Positions 45,903 to 54,258 of a stretch of DNA of 64,000 nt are shown here, one piece after another. The DNA is taken from assembly GCA_016702745.1 (NCBI GenBank), contig JADJDJ010000001.1, forward strand, positions 1,054,001 through 1,118,000. The letters run 5' to 3'. The stretch comes from Chitinophagaceae bacterium (GTDB lineage Bacteria > Bacteroidota > Bacteroidia > Chitinophagales > Chitinophagaceae). Numbering within the stretch: the first letter of the stretch is position 1; every line of letters begins with the position of its first letter. The notes below the pieces were generated by a model. The model did not search any database and had not been told where the DNA came from. It saw nothing but the letters and a program-made list of their open reading frames with translations. Both the position numbers and the translations under genes were made by a program.

Positions 45903-47462
45903 ATGCCCCCTACCTTTCAATACGGAATCGATCATCTAACCGTGCCCATTGTACTGGAGATTGCAGCTGCTAAGTGTAAAGCCTTATTAAGTAAAGAAGC
46001 CATCAGCCGCATCAATTCCAGTGAAGCCGCTGTACAGGAAATTGTAGCCAGTAACAAAACGGTCTATGGGATTAATACCGGTTTTGGTATTCTGGCAAAT
46101 ACCGCCATCTCCGCCGCAGATACTGCTACACTGCAATATAAAATTCTGCAAAGCCATAGCGTTGGGGTAGGAGACCCCATTCCCATTGAAGTGGCCAAGC
46201 TCATGCTCATTACCAAAGTGCATGCATTGGCCCAGGGTTTCAGCGGGGTTCAGTTATCAACGATTGAAAGAATCATCTGGCATATTGAAAATGATGTGAT
46301 CCCCGTTGTTCCTGAAAAAGGAAGCGTCGGTGCCAGCGGTGATCTTGCGCCATTGGCCCATCTTTTTTTGCCCCTGATTGGTTTGGGCGAATTATTTTAT
46401 AAAGGCAATCGCTATCGTACCACCGATCTTTTTCAAACCCTCGGCATTGAACCCATTCAGCTCGGACCCAAAGAAGGACTGGCCCTGATTAATGGCACCC
46501 AGTTCATCCTCAGTTTTGCAGTTAAGGCCGTTCAAAGAATGCAAAACTGTCTTGAGGCTGCCGATATTATCGGTGCCATGAGTCTTGAAGCCCTCACCGG
46601 TACCAAGGCTCCCTTCGATGAACGACTCCATGCCCTGCGGCCATTCCGTGGCAACCTGCTGGTGGCACAAAGACTTCGCCTGCTATTAAATGATTCAGAG
46701 ATAATGCAAAGTCATGTGGACTGCGGTCGTGTACAGGATCCTTATTCCCTTCGCTGTATGCCACAGGTACATGGGGCTTCCCGAAATGCCTGGCTGCATT
46801 TAAAAGAATGCACCGAAACAGAATTAAATGCCGTTACAGATAACCCCATTATTTTATCAGCCGATGATACGATCAGTGGCGGCAATTTCCATGGACAACC
46901 CCTGGCCCTTCCACTGGATTATGCCTGCTTTGCAGCTGCAGAAATTGGTAATATCAGCGACCGTCGTTGTTATTTATTATTGGAAGGAAAATGGGGATTG
47001 CCGGTATTGCTGATGAACAATGTGGGACTCAACAGCGGCTTTATGATTCCGCAATACACCACAGCCGCCCTGGTGACTGAAAATAAAACACTTTGCTTTC
47101 CATCCAGTGCAGACAGTATTCCCACTTCACTCGGACAGGAAGACCATGTTAGCATGGGCAGTATCAGCGGCCGGAAACTCAACCGGGTGCTGGATAACCT
47201 GGAATACATCATGGCCATTGAATTATTATCTGCCTGTCAGGCCATTGAATTCCGTCGACCACTTAAAAGCTCGGCCCTGCTGGAAATGGCGCATGATCAT
47301 GTACGTGAGCTGGTCAGCTTTGCTGAAGAGGACAGGATATTTGCGGATGATATCAATAAAGTAGCCGGGATCATCAAGGATTTTTCTTTCGTGGAAAAAC
47401 TCAATCAACTGGCAAAGGAAAAGGGGATCGGGTTGATGGAGGGGTTTGGGGAGTTTGAATAA
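45903..47462 (+). CDS. hutH: Histidine ammonia-lyase
   Basis: First enzyme of histidine degradation, eliminating ammonia from L-histidine to give urocanate. The MIO prosthetic group forms from the Ala-Ser-Gly in GSVGASGDLAPLAHLFLPL at about residue 142. Other family motifs are YGINTGFGILANTAISAAD near residue 54, LINGTQFILSF, and DPYSLRCMPQVHGASRNAW. At 519 residues it is complete and of normal length. hutU lies 1.65 kb downstream on the same strand, separated by the opposing deoD gene and two repeat islands. Confidence 0.96.
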   Translation: MPPTFQYGIDHLTVPIVLEIAAAKCKALLSKEAISRINSSEAAVQEIVASNKTVYGINTGFGILANTAISAADTATLQYKILQSHSVGVGDPIPIEVAKLMLITKVHALAQGFSGVQLSTIERIIWHIENDVIPVVPEKGSVGASGDLAPLAHLFLPLIGLGELFYKGNRYRTTDLFQTLGIEPIQLGPKEGLALINGTQFILSFAVKAVQRMQNCLEAADIIGAMSLEALTGTKAPFDERLHALRPFRGNLLVAQRLRLLLNDSEIMQSHVDCGRVQDPYSLRCMPQVHGASRNAWLHLKECTETELNAVTDNPIILSADDTISGGNFHGQPLALPLDYACFAAAEIGNISDRRCYLLLEGKWGLPVLLMNNVGLNSGFMIPQYTTAALVTENKTLCFPSSADSIPTSLGQEDHVSMGSISGRKLNRVLDNLEYIMAIELLSACQAIEFRRPLKSSALLEMAHDHVRELVSFAEEDRIFADDINKVAGIIKDFSFVEKLNQLAKEKGIGLMEGFGEFE

Positions 47463-47465
47463 TGG

Positions 47466-47627
47466 TGGCTTAACCGCAAAGACGCAAGGACGCGAAGAGA
47501 TGAACTGTATAGCTTCGGAGCCTGATCATCTTTCTGCCTTTTTGACTAAGTCTAAAAGGCATTACAAACAATTAAGTATTTTAATTGTACAATCCTTTCT
47601 CTTTGCGTCCTGGCGTCTTTGCGGTTA
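47466..47627. repeat. Inverted word repeat after hutH
   Basis: Left arm TTAACCGCAAAGACGCAAGG (47468-47487) and right arm CTTTGCGTCCTGGCGTCTTT then GCGGTTAAA (47601-47629) can form a long imperfect stem enclosing about 100 bases. It sits just after the hutH stop and merges into the 81-bp tandem array. Confidence 0.75.
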
Positions 47628-48061
47628 AATTATAACATTCTCAACCCCGCCTCCAAGCCTATTCTAATTACAATCTTCTTTCTTTGCGTCCTGGCGTATT
47701 TGCGGTTAAATTATAACATTCTCAACCCCGCCTCCAAGCCTATTCCAATTACAATCTTCTTTCTTAGCGTCCTGGCGTCTTAGCGGTTAAATAATCACAT
47801 TCTCAACGCCGCCTCCAAGCCTATTCTAATTACAATCTTCTTTCTTAGCGTCCTGGCGTCTTTGCGGTTAAATAATCACATTCTCAACGCCGCCTCCAAG
47901 CCTATTCTAATTACAATCTTCTTTCTTAGCGTCCTGGCGTATTTGCGGTTAAATAATCACATTCTCAACGCCGCCTCCAAGCCTATTCTAATTACAATCT
48001 TCTTTCTTAGCGTCCTGGCGTCTTTGCGGTTAAATAATCACATTCTCAACGCCGCCTCCAA
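47596..48061. repeat. 81-bp tandem array carrying copies of the deoD 3' end
   Basis: The marker GCGTCCTGGCGT starts at 47605, 47686, 47767, 47848, 47929 and 48010, exactly 81 bases apart: almost six units. Each unit contains a GCGGTTAAA word followed by CACATTCTCAACGCCGCC, which on the minus strand is the last six codons and stop of deoD (LEAALRM). The unit nearest deoD is the real gene end; the rest are copies. Units differ by a few bases. The plus-strand frame of 122 codons here is a product of the 81-base period, not a gene. Confidence 0.9.
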
Positions 48062-48745
48062 CGCCAATTCCATCATTGGCAGCAATGACTTCTCCCGCTC
48101 ATCAGCTGAAATTTTTTCGTGTGTGGGAATAATATCGGAGACGGTCAGCAGACAGGCCGCCGTTTTTTCCAGGTGCTCCGCATTCGCAAACAAGGCAAAT
48201 GCCTCCATTTCCACCGCCACACATTCATAGGCTTCCGCCACTTTCGGGATTTTTTTACTCTTCCGGTAAAAAATATCACTGGAATGTACATTCCGGTTCA
48301 ACAGTGACATATTCATTTTACGGGCGGTCTTTTTGATATGTTTAAATGCTTTGCCCTGGTGCCGGATACATTCATCCTTGATCCCCCAGGCATAACGGGC
48401 AAAACTGCTTTCGCTGGCTGCCTCATCCACATTCACCAGGTCGAATAATTTAAGGTCCGTGCTATAAGCCCCACAGGTACCGATCCGGATGATATTGTCC
48501 ACATCGTATTCAGTATACAATTCGTAGGAATATATACCGATCGAAGGGCAGCCCATGCCGCTGGCACCGATGGTAATGGGTTTATCTTTATAAGTACCGG
48601 TATAATAGAAAATATTGCGGGTCTGGCTCACCAACTGACTGTTCTGTAAAAAGCGTTCTGCCATATATTTGGCACGGAGGGGATCGCCTGGTAAAAGCAC
48701 GGTCCGGGCAATGGAGCCGGCCGGGGCACTGATATGAATACTCAT
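48038..48745 (-). CDS. deoD: Purine nucleoside phosphorylase, DeoD type
   Basis: Hexameric phosphorylase that splits purine (deoxy)nucleosides into base and (deoxy)ribose-1-phosphate in nucleotide salvage. Motifs: ARTVLLPGDPLRAKYMAERF with the phosphate-binding loop, GASGMGCPSIGIYSYELYTE, RIGTCGAYSTDLKLFDLVNV, AVEMEAFALFANAEHLEK and LLTVSDIIP carrying the catalytic Asp. Length 235 is normal. Its final codons are reproduced in each unit of the adjacent 81-bp array. It lies between hutH and hutU but on the opposite strand and has no role in histidine degradation. Confidence 0.95.
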   Translation of the reverse strand: MSIHISAPAGSIARTVLLPGDPLRAKYMAERFLQNSQLVSQTRNIFYYTGTYKDKPITIGASGMGCPSIGIYSYELYTEYDVDNIIRIGTCGAYSTDLKLFDLVNVDEAASESSFARYAWGIKDECIRHQGKAFKHIKKTARKMNMSLLNRNVHSSDIFYRKSKKIPKVAEAYECVAVEMEAFALFANAEHLEKTAACLLTVSDIIPTHEKISADEREKSLLPMMELALEAALRM

Positions 48746-48789
48746 GGTTCGGGTTTATAATAACAAGATATATTTTTTATTTTAGAATA

Positions 48790-49105
48790 CCGAGTTTTGT
48801 GTTGAACCGCAAAGACGCCAAGCCGCGAGGTTACGCAAGGACTATTTATTGACTTACCGGCTTACATATTTTGTGGTTTAATACTTTTTTTCAGTCATTA
48901 AATTTCGCTAATTCTGTAAGGATAGTCTTCGCGTAAGCTTTGCGTCCTCGTGTCTTAGCGGTTAAATAAAATATTAATTAATATCTCTTGAACGGAACGA
49001 AAATTCTTAGCGTTTGCTTTGCGTCTTCGTTTCTTTGCGGTAAAATCTGGCTTGAAGCGAATATTCTTAGCGTTGCTTAGCGTCTTCGTTTCTTTGCGGT
49101 AAAAC
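48790..49105. repeat. Word-repeat island upstream of hutU and deoD
   Basis: This 369-base gap between divergent deoD and hutU holds an inverted pair (AACCGCAAAGACGCCAAGCC at 48804 and CTTTGCGTCCTCGTGTCTTA at 48938-48958), then two tandem 60-bp units (marker ATTCTTAGCG at 49003 and 49063) with CTTTGCGTCTTCGTTTCTTT words, ending 10 bases before the hutU start. Any promoter of hutU must lie within or overlap it. Confidence 0.8.
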
Positions 49106-49114
49106 AAAAATCCC

Positions 49115-50857
49115 ATGATTTCCACCTACGACCCCCTCAAATACAAAACCCCCACCGGCAGCACCCTTTCCTGCAAAGGCTGGATACAGGAAGCTGCCCT
49201 GCGCATGCTCCTCAATAACCTCGATCCCGAAGTGGCCGAAAGACCCGCTGACCTGATCGTCTATGGCGGTCGTGGAAAAGCCGCCCGTAATATAGAAGCC
49301 CTGGACAATATCATCAAGGCCCTCAAAGTGCTGGAAAATGATGAGTCCCTGCTGATTCAATCCGGCAAGCCCGTTGGCATCCTCAAAACCCATCCCGATG
49401 CACCCCGTGTTCTCATCAGCAATAGCCAGCTGGTACCCAACTGGGCCAACTGGAAACATTTTGAAGAGCTCGAGAAAAAAGGACTGATGATGTATGGCCA
49501 GATGACGGCCGGCTCCTGGATCTATATCGGCAGCCAGGGTATTGTACAGGGAACTTATGAAACCTATGCAGCAGCAGCCGATAAACATTTTGGTGGGAGT
49601 TTGAAAGGCACATTGAATGTAACGGCCGGTCTCGGTGGCATGGGTGGTGCCCAGCCCTTAGCCATTACCATGAATGAAGGCGTGGCCCTGATTGCGGAAG
49701 TGGAAGAGTGGCGGATTGATAAACGCATCGAGACCCGCTACCTCGACGAGAAACATACCGATATTGATGCGGCCATTGATGCTGCCCTGCAATATAAAAA
49801 AGAGGGGAAGGGGATCAGCATCGGGGTCTTGTGTAATGCCGTAACATTATTAGCTAGATTGAGTGAAAGAAATATCATTCCCGATACTTTAACCGACCAG
49901 ACCAGTGCCCATGATCCGCTGATTGGTTATATCCCGCATACACTGACCAATGAACAGGCCAATGTATTAAGGGCAGAAAACCCAACGGAGTACAAACACC
50001 GTGCGTATGAGAGCATGTACCTGCATGTACAACATATGTTACAATTGATGGATAAAGGGGCGATTACATTTGATTACGGCAACAATATCCGCGCCCGTGC
50101 AAAAGAGTTTGAGGATAAATTTTTAAACGACGGTACTACCTTATACCAACCTTCTTCCGGACTTCCGGACTTTCGGACTTTCCGACTTAATCGCTGCTTT
50201 GCCTTCCCCGGTTTCGTCCCCGCCTACATCCGCCCGCTCTTCTGCGAAGGCAAGGGGCCTTTCCGTTGGGCAGCCCTGAGTGGCGATCCGGCCGATATTG
50301 CCGTTACAGATGAACTCATCCTTAATATGTTCCCTGAGAATAAAGGCATGATCCGTTGGATGAAGATGGCTAAAGAAAAAATTGCCTTTCAGGGATTACC
50401 GGCCCGTATCTGCTGGTTGGGTCAGGGAGAAAGGGAAAAAGCCGGATTAGCTTTCAATGAACTCGTGCGCACTGGTAAAGTAAAAGCTCCGATTGTGATT
50501 GGTCGTGATCATTTAGATACCGGCTCTGTTGCTTCTCCCAATCGCGAAACCGAATCCATGCTCGATGGTTCCGATGCTGTGGCCGACTGGCCGATCCTCA
50601 ATGCCCTGGTGAATACCGCAGGCGGTGCTTCCTGGGTATCCTTACACCATGGTGGTGGGGTAGGGATGGGCTATTCGATTCATGCGGGGATGGTGATTGT
50701 GGCAGATGGAACGGATGATGCGGCAAAGCGTTTGGCAAGGGTTTTAAGAAACGATCCCGGAATGGGAGTGATACGGCATGCTGATGCGGGTTATGATATA
50801 GCCAAGGACACCTTGAGGAAGAACAGGTTGGATTATAAAGAACGCTTGTCATCCTGA
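49115..50857 (+). CDS. hutU: Urocanate hydratase with a 24-residue repeat-derived insertion
   Basis: Second enzyme of histidine degradation, converting urocanate to imidazolone propionate with NAD+ as tightly bound cofactor. Family motifs are GGRGKAARNIEALDNIIKAL, MTAGSWIYIGSQGIVQGTYE, GLGGMGGAQPLAITMNEG, and GRDHLDTGSVASPNRETESM, LHHGGGVGMGYSIHAG. At 580 residues it is about 24 longer than typical (around 556). The extra part lies between GNNIRARAKEF and FAFPGFVPAYIRPLF; part of it (50152-50188) is TCCGGACTTCCGGACTTTC-type DNA identical in style to intergenic words at 23.2 and 35.7 kb. The insertion keeps the reading frame. Whether the enzyme is active is unknown. Confidence 0.93.
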   Translation: MISTYDPLKYKTPTGSTLSCKGWIQEAALRMLLNNLDPEVAERPADLIVYGGRGKAARNIEALDNIIKALKVLENDESLLIQSGKPVGILKTHPDAPRVLISNSQLVPNWANWKHFEELEKKGLMMYGQMTAGSWIYIGSQGIVQGTYETYAAAADKHFGGSLKGTLNVTAGLGGMGGAQPLAITMNEGVALIAEVEEWRIDKRIETRYLDEKHTDIDAAIDAALQYKKEGKGISIGVLCNAVTLLARLSERNIIPDTLTDQTSAHDPLIGYIPHTLTNEQANVLRAENPTEYKHRAYESMYLHVQHMLQLMDKGAITFDYGNNIRARAKEFEDKFLNDGTTLYQPSSGLPDFRTFRLNRCFAFPGFVPAYIRPLFCEGKGPFRWAALSGDPADIAVTDELILNMFPENKGMIRWMKMAKEKIAFQGLPARICWLGQGEREKAGLAFNELVRTGKVKAPIVIGRDHLDTGSVASPNRETESMLDGSDAVADWPILNALVNTAGGASWVSLHHGGGVGMGYSIHAGMVIVADGTDDAAKRLARVLRNDPGMGVIRHADAGYDIAKDTLRKNRLDYKERLSS

Positions 50858-50905
50858 GCTTGTCGAAGGAGTGTTGTCATCCTGAGCGTAGCTTAATACG
50901 ACAGA
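50848..50905. repeat. TCATCCTGAGC word repeat after hutU
   Basis: TCATCCTGAGCTTGTCGAAGG and TCATCCTGAGCGTAG occur in tandem (50849 and 50877), overlapping the hutU stop codon. This word is common in Bacteroidota intergenic DNA as far as I recall. The hutU reading frame ends within the first copy. Confidence 0.7.
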
Positions 50906-50992
50906 AAGCTTAATTATATTCCTGAAAACTATTTCAATCAAATCGATTGAAATAAAAAAAGAGAATTTTATTCTTCCCGGTTATATATATCA

Positions 50993-51643
50993 TCAATCCT
51001 TAAAATAAGGAAATCTGTTCGCTGTTTTCCGCATCAATACCCTGATCATATCATCGTCATCACTGCCAAGGCCGCCTGAAACTTCTTTGCCATAGGACCA
51101 GATCAGCTTCCCGGTCTTGTCATATACCTTAATGGTAGCCTTGGCCTGATTGGTTTTGGAAAATCCGATCAGGATTTGAGTGGCAAGTGCGGCGCCTTCT
51201 GACATAGGCTGGGACGCAATAATATCGCCAGTGATCAGCGCATCAACTCCTAATTTGCTGCAAAGTTCTTCAGGTAGGTAGTTGCTGATATTTTTTTCAG
51301 TAATACTATCTCTTGATAACAATATTTTTGTTCTTGAAATATCCTGTACTTCTACTGTGACTTCTTTTTTTTCTACTTTTTTCAAAGCATATGTATAAAA
51401 ACTGTTTTGGGCGGATAAAGAGCCTTTCTCCTCCTGTAATTTGATATCTGCCTCAGTCATATTCTTGGGCATTTTTTTAAGTGTGATTTGATAAGTAAAC
51501 GGAATTACCGCAACCATTTTATGATTGGCAATGATTTCCTTCAGGCTGTCTGCTTCATATACTTTTCCAAAAACCTGTGCGTTGGAATTAATAATAAAAA
51601 TGAGAAAAAGGGAAACCAAAGAGAGATACTTTTTCATGTTCAC
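50993..51643 (-). CDS. Conserved hypothetical secreted protein, 216 aa
   Basis: Signal peptide (YLSLVSLFLIFIINSNAQ), followed by a mixed alpha/beta protein: VAVIPFTYQITLKKMPKNM, VEVQDISRTKILLSRDSITE, ELCSKLGVDALITGDIIAS and ATIKVYDKTGKLIWSYGKEV. The strand-turn pattern (nucleotide-independent VDALITGDI; KVYDKTGKLIW) resembles the periplasmic fold of TolB-N/GNA1162-like lipoproteins that measure component levels, but I cannot name the family with confidence. It stands alone between the hut region and another orphan gene. Confidence 0.72.
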   Translation of the reverse strand: MNMKKYLSLVSLFLIFIINSNAQVFGKVYEADSLKEIIANHKMVAVIPFTYQITLKKMPKNMTEADIKLQEEKGSLSAQNSFYTYALKKVEKKEVTVEVQDISRTKILLSRDSITEKNISNYLPEELCSKLGVDALITGDIIASQPMSEGAALATQILIGFSKTNQAKATIKVYDKTGKLIWSYGKEVSGGLGSDDDDMIRVLMRKTANRFPYFKD

Positions 51644-51820
51644 TGATTTTAATCAAAAATAAGCTTGTTATGCCTTAAACAATAAGTGAAATTTTAAATG
51701 CCTGTTAATTATAATTGATTTGCAATATTTTGTGATTTGGTTTTTTGAAATGCTGTTTTTATGGATTCTGTTTTACACTCAATATTTCATAATTTTAAGA
51801 TTAACCTTAAACCTCATCAC

Positions 51821-52378
51821 ATGAAATCATCCAAAAAAGCACGCAAACCCCTCCAACTCATTAACCTCAATCCCAACGTTGTGCCTCGTAATTATGAACC
51901 GGCCGCGGAGCATAATTTTAAAACAATCGGAGATTGGGTATTAACTGAGTATGGCAAAAGACCTTTGAAATCGCTTATTTACCTGAAACTTAGTGCTGCC
52001 GCAACCAAGGTCAAAAACAAAGGATGGATCAATGCCATTAACTGCCGGAACATTTTTGCAGAAGGTCCCAATATTGATTTTGTTCCGCAGGAAAGTTTTG
52101 GTGGCAAGATTGAACTCTGGATGGAGAATGTAGTAGCCGGCGACAGCTTCGCGATTCAGTTCAGGGTATCAAGTGGCAGCAGCGGAATGTGGGAACTTCG
52201 CAGCAGTGAAACCGCGATGAGCCAGACGCCCATCATTCCGGTTACACAAAGTATTGATATGCTGATACCACCCGTGGAGGCAGACTATGGACTGGTACTG
52301 ATCTCCCTCGAAGCCAAATTCAATAATGGCGGCTCTTGGGTTTTCCAGGATGTGATTGTGAAAAAGATTGAGTATTAA
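51821..52378 (+). CDS. Hypothetical protein, about 185 aa
   Basis: A soluble protein beginning MKSSKKARKPLQLINLNPNV at 51821; a frame from 51761 adds 20 residues without support. Later segments (GKIELWMENVVAGDSFAIQF; MLIPPVEADYGLVLISLEAK; GGSWVFQDVIVKKIEY) suggest a beta-sandwich. No signal peptide, no membrane segment, and no family is recognised. It lies alone on the plus strand. Confidence 0.6.
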   Translation: MKSSKKARKPLQLINLNPNVVPRNYEPAAEHNFKTIGDWVLTEYGKRPLKSLIYLKLSAAATKVKNKGWINAINCRNIFAEGPNIDFVPQESFGGKIELWMENVVAGDSFAIQFRVSSGSSGMWELRSSETAMSQTPIIPVTQSIDMLIPPVEADYGLVLISLEAKFNNGGSWVFQDVIVKKIEY

Positions 52379-52379
52379 G

Positions 52380-52480
52380 ATTTGAGATTGGGTATTCGGA
52401 AATCGAATCTAAAGGTGGAACCTTATTTATATAATAGAAGGTGATATGATATTTGGGTATTAGGATATTTGGATATTAGT
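52380..52480. repeat. GGGTATTAGGATATTTGG word repeat
   Basis: AGATTGGGTATTCGGAAATC, TATTTGGGTATTAGGATA and TTTGGATATTAG words follow the stop of the 51821 gene. They are the inverted form of the AATATCCTAATATCC words at 32.6 kb. Confidence 0.55.
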
Positions 52481-52590
52481 TCTAAGCGTTGTTGGGATGG
52501 AAAACAGGAGCGGTTGAGAGGATAGAAGAGAATGCTGATACTGAAATGCATTCAGTTTGCTTTCTAAAATATCTAAGACCACACATGAAA

Positions 52591-53049
52591 TTAATCCTCC
52601 TTTTTAATCCAGTAATCAATCATCCCGATCGCAGAATGTATTTCTGTGATCTGATATTGCCCGTTATAGGAACTGTCCATCAATACCCTCAGACTAATCG
52701 GCGGTTTGGGCAGACTGTCGTATGAATTATATAATATCCAACGGCCCTGGCCGGTTGTATCTTTTTGCATGCGACCACTGAAATTCATCCACGGAAGTGA
52801 TTTGACGTTTTCAAGGGTCCGGATAAAACCAGAGTCCTCATTAAATTCATACTTCAGTTGCATATACACATTGGCAATATTGGGCCAGCGGTATTTATAG
52901 TTGTCCTGGTATTTTTTTTCCGGTATTACATACACTTCGGAGCGGGTTACTTTCCATTTTCCGGCCAGACTGTTTTTTTTGTGGACGGCTTTACAGCCGG
53001 AGACAGCAAAAGCGGTCAAAACTACTGCGAGACTGAAAAATAATTTCAT
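52591..53049 (-). CDS. Lipoprotein of unknown function, 152 aa
   Basis: An exported lipoprotein: signal FFSLAVVLTAFAVSGC with lipobox Cys at residue 19, then KNSLAGKWKVTRSEVYVIPE, MQLKYEFNEDSGFIRTLENV, GQGRWILYNSYDSLPKP and NGQYQITEIHSAIGMIDYW. The GKW start and the beta-strand pattern that follows resemble lipocalin-like outer-membrane lipoproteins, a common type in Bacteroidota; this resemblance is only by eye. Confidence 0.72.
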   Translation of the reverse strand: MKLFFSLAVVLTAFAVSGCKAVHKKNSLAGKWKVTRSEVYVIPEKKYQDNYKYRWPNIANVYMQLKYEFNEDSGFIRTLENVKSLPWMNFSGRMQKDTTGQGRWILYNSYDSLPKPPISLRVLMDSSYNGQYQITEIHSAIGMIDYWIKKED

Positions 53050-53156
53050 ACGGTAATTTACTAAATCATTGTTTTCATAAAATTAAAATTTGCTATTCGA
53101 AGCAGTAAGCTTTTCTTTCTTATTCCGCCCATTCTTTCCAATCTGTATATTTGGAT

Positions 53157-53513
53157 ATGCAACACAAATCCTATTGCTTACAGGTAAACAGACAGGAAGA
53201 AGCGGTGTATCGCTTCATAGAAGAATTCTGGCCCAACTGCTATGAAAGCCAATATTCCAGCGGGTACCTCCGTGTGTTTGAGGATTACAGTCTCATGAAG
53301 GGTAATAATATCATGGTTTGTATCCGTGTGGATACCAGCCGCAGTGAACAGGGGGAACTGGATATTGAAATTATTGCCGGTGGAGCCAGAACCGGACTCA
53401 TTTTCGACATAGGCATGGGAAGCGAAGGCAGGCGAATCAGGAAGTTTGAAAAGGAACTGCTTTCATTTTGCAGAGAAAAAGGGATCAATCTTGAAATACT
53501 GAATGAAGGGTAA
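53157..53513 (+). CDS. Small conserved hypothetical protein, about 118 aa
   Basis: A soluble 118-residue protein (MQHKSYCLQVNRQEEAVYRF...). Segments IEIIAGGARTGLIFDIGMGS and RRIRKFEKELLSFCREKG are well formed. The frame can start with TTG at 53151 or ATG at 53157; ATG is preferred. It carries no signal peptide, membrane helix or recognised motif. Orphan gene. Confidence 0.6.
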   Translation: MQHKSYCLQVNRQEEAVYRFIEEFWPNCYESQYSSGYLRVFEDYSLMKGNNIMVCIRVDTSRSEQGELDIEIIAGGARTGLIFDIGMGSEGRRIRKFEKELLSFCREKGINLEILNEG

Positions 53514-53658
53514 TTGCAAAAGAATGCGACCACATTCACCTTTACCTCATTCAGGCATTTGATCCGCACACCAATAGCGTTCTTCCCGATTCTATAACTG
53601 ATTTTCCTCATTCCGTCCAATTTTTCGATCCTGAAGCATTTCTTTGCAAAAAAAACAA

Positions 53659-54174
53659 ATGTCCACCCGCAACACCCTTCACAACAATATGCGTACCTGG
53701 CACCGCTATCTGGGCTTTTTTCTGGCCGGTATCATGGCCGTGTATGCCCTCAGCGGTATCGCGCTGATTTTTCGTGATACGGATTTCCTGAAACAAAAAA
53801 AGACCATTACCAAACAACTGGCACCCAACCTGAGTGCGGAAGAATTGGGCAAGGCCATCAAGATCCGCGACCTGAAAGTAGCATCCGTACAAGGCGATAT
53901 CCTGCAATTCAAACAAGGTCAATATAATAAAAGCAGCGGGGAAGTGGAGTATGTGGTGAAATCCCTTCCCAGGGCCATCGAAAAACTAACCCACCTGCAC
54001 AAAGCCAATACCAACGACCCGCTCTTCTTCCTGAATATATTCTTTGGGGTCTCCCTTTTCTTTTTCGTGATCTCCTCCTTCTGGATGTTCCTGCCCAAAA
54101 CAAGCATTTTTAAAAAGGGTTTATTGTTTGCGCTGGCCGGACTGGTCATGACCCTTGTACTTTTATTTATATAA
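53659..54174 (+). CDS. PepSY-associated membrane protein
   Basis: A 171-residue inner-membrane protein. The N-terminus, MRTWHRYLGFFLAGIMAVYA LSG, has the W-H-R-Y-L-G pattern of PepSY-associated membrane proteins. The middle (LAPNLSAEELGKAIKIRDLK; VVKSLPRAIEKLTHLHKANT) is periplasmic, and two more membrane helices follow (FFGVSLFFFVISSFWMFL; GLLFALAGLVMTLVLLFI). A frame from 53644 adds five residues, but ATG 53659 (MSTRNTLHNNMRT) fits better. PepSY proteins often occur with iron transport genes, but none is adjacent. Confidence 0.78.
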   Translation: MSTRNTLHNNMRTWHRYLGFFLAGIMAVYALSGIALIFRDTDFLKQKKTITKQLAPNLSAEELGKAIKIRDLKVASVQGDILQFKQGQYNKSSGEVEYVVKSLPRAIEKLTHLHKANTNDPLFFLNIFFGVSLFFFVISSFWMFLPKTSIFKKGLLFALAGLVMTLVLLFI

Positions 54175-54258
54175 GCAGGATGTTTTTCCAGGTTTTGGAA
54201 GAAAAGAAACATTTTTAGGATATCTACGAAATATTCGTAGATTTGGAAAAGCACAGTC

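Noticed and set aside
47862..48230. Plus-strand 122-codon frame with repeated LRLNNHILNAASKPILI units
   Set aside because: It is created by the 81-base tandem array (a multiple of three) and the antisense of deoD; no start signal or family match.
53146..53153. TATATTTG, a perfect -7 element
   Set aside because: The predicted transcription start would lie inside the following gene, after its ATG, and no TTG lies at the proper distance.
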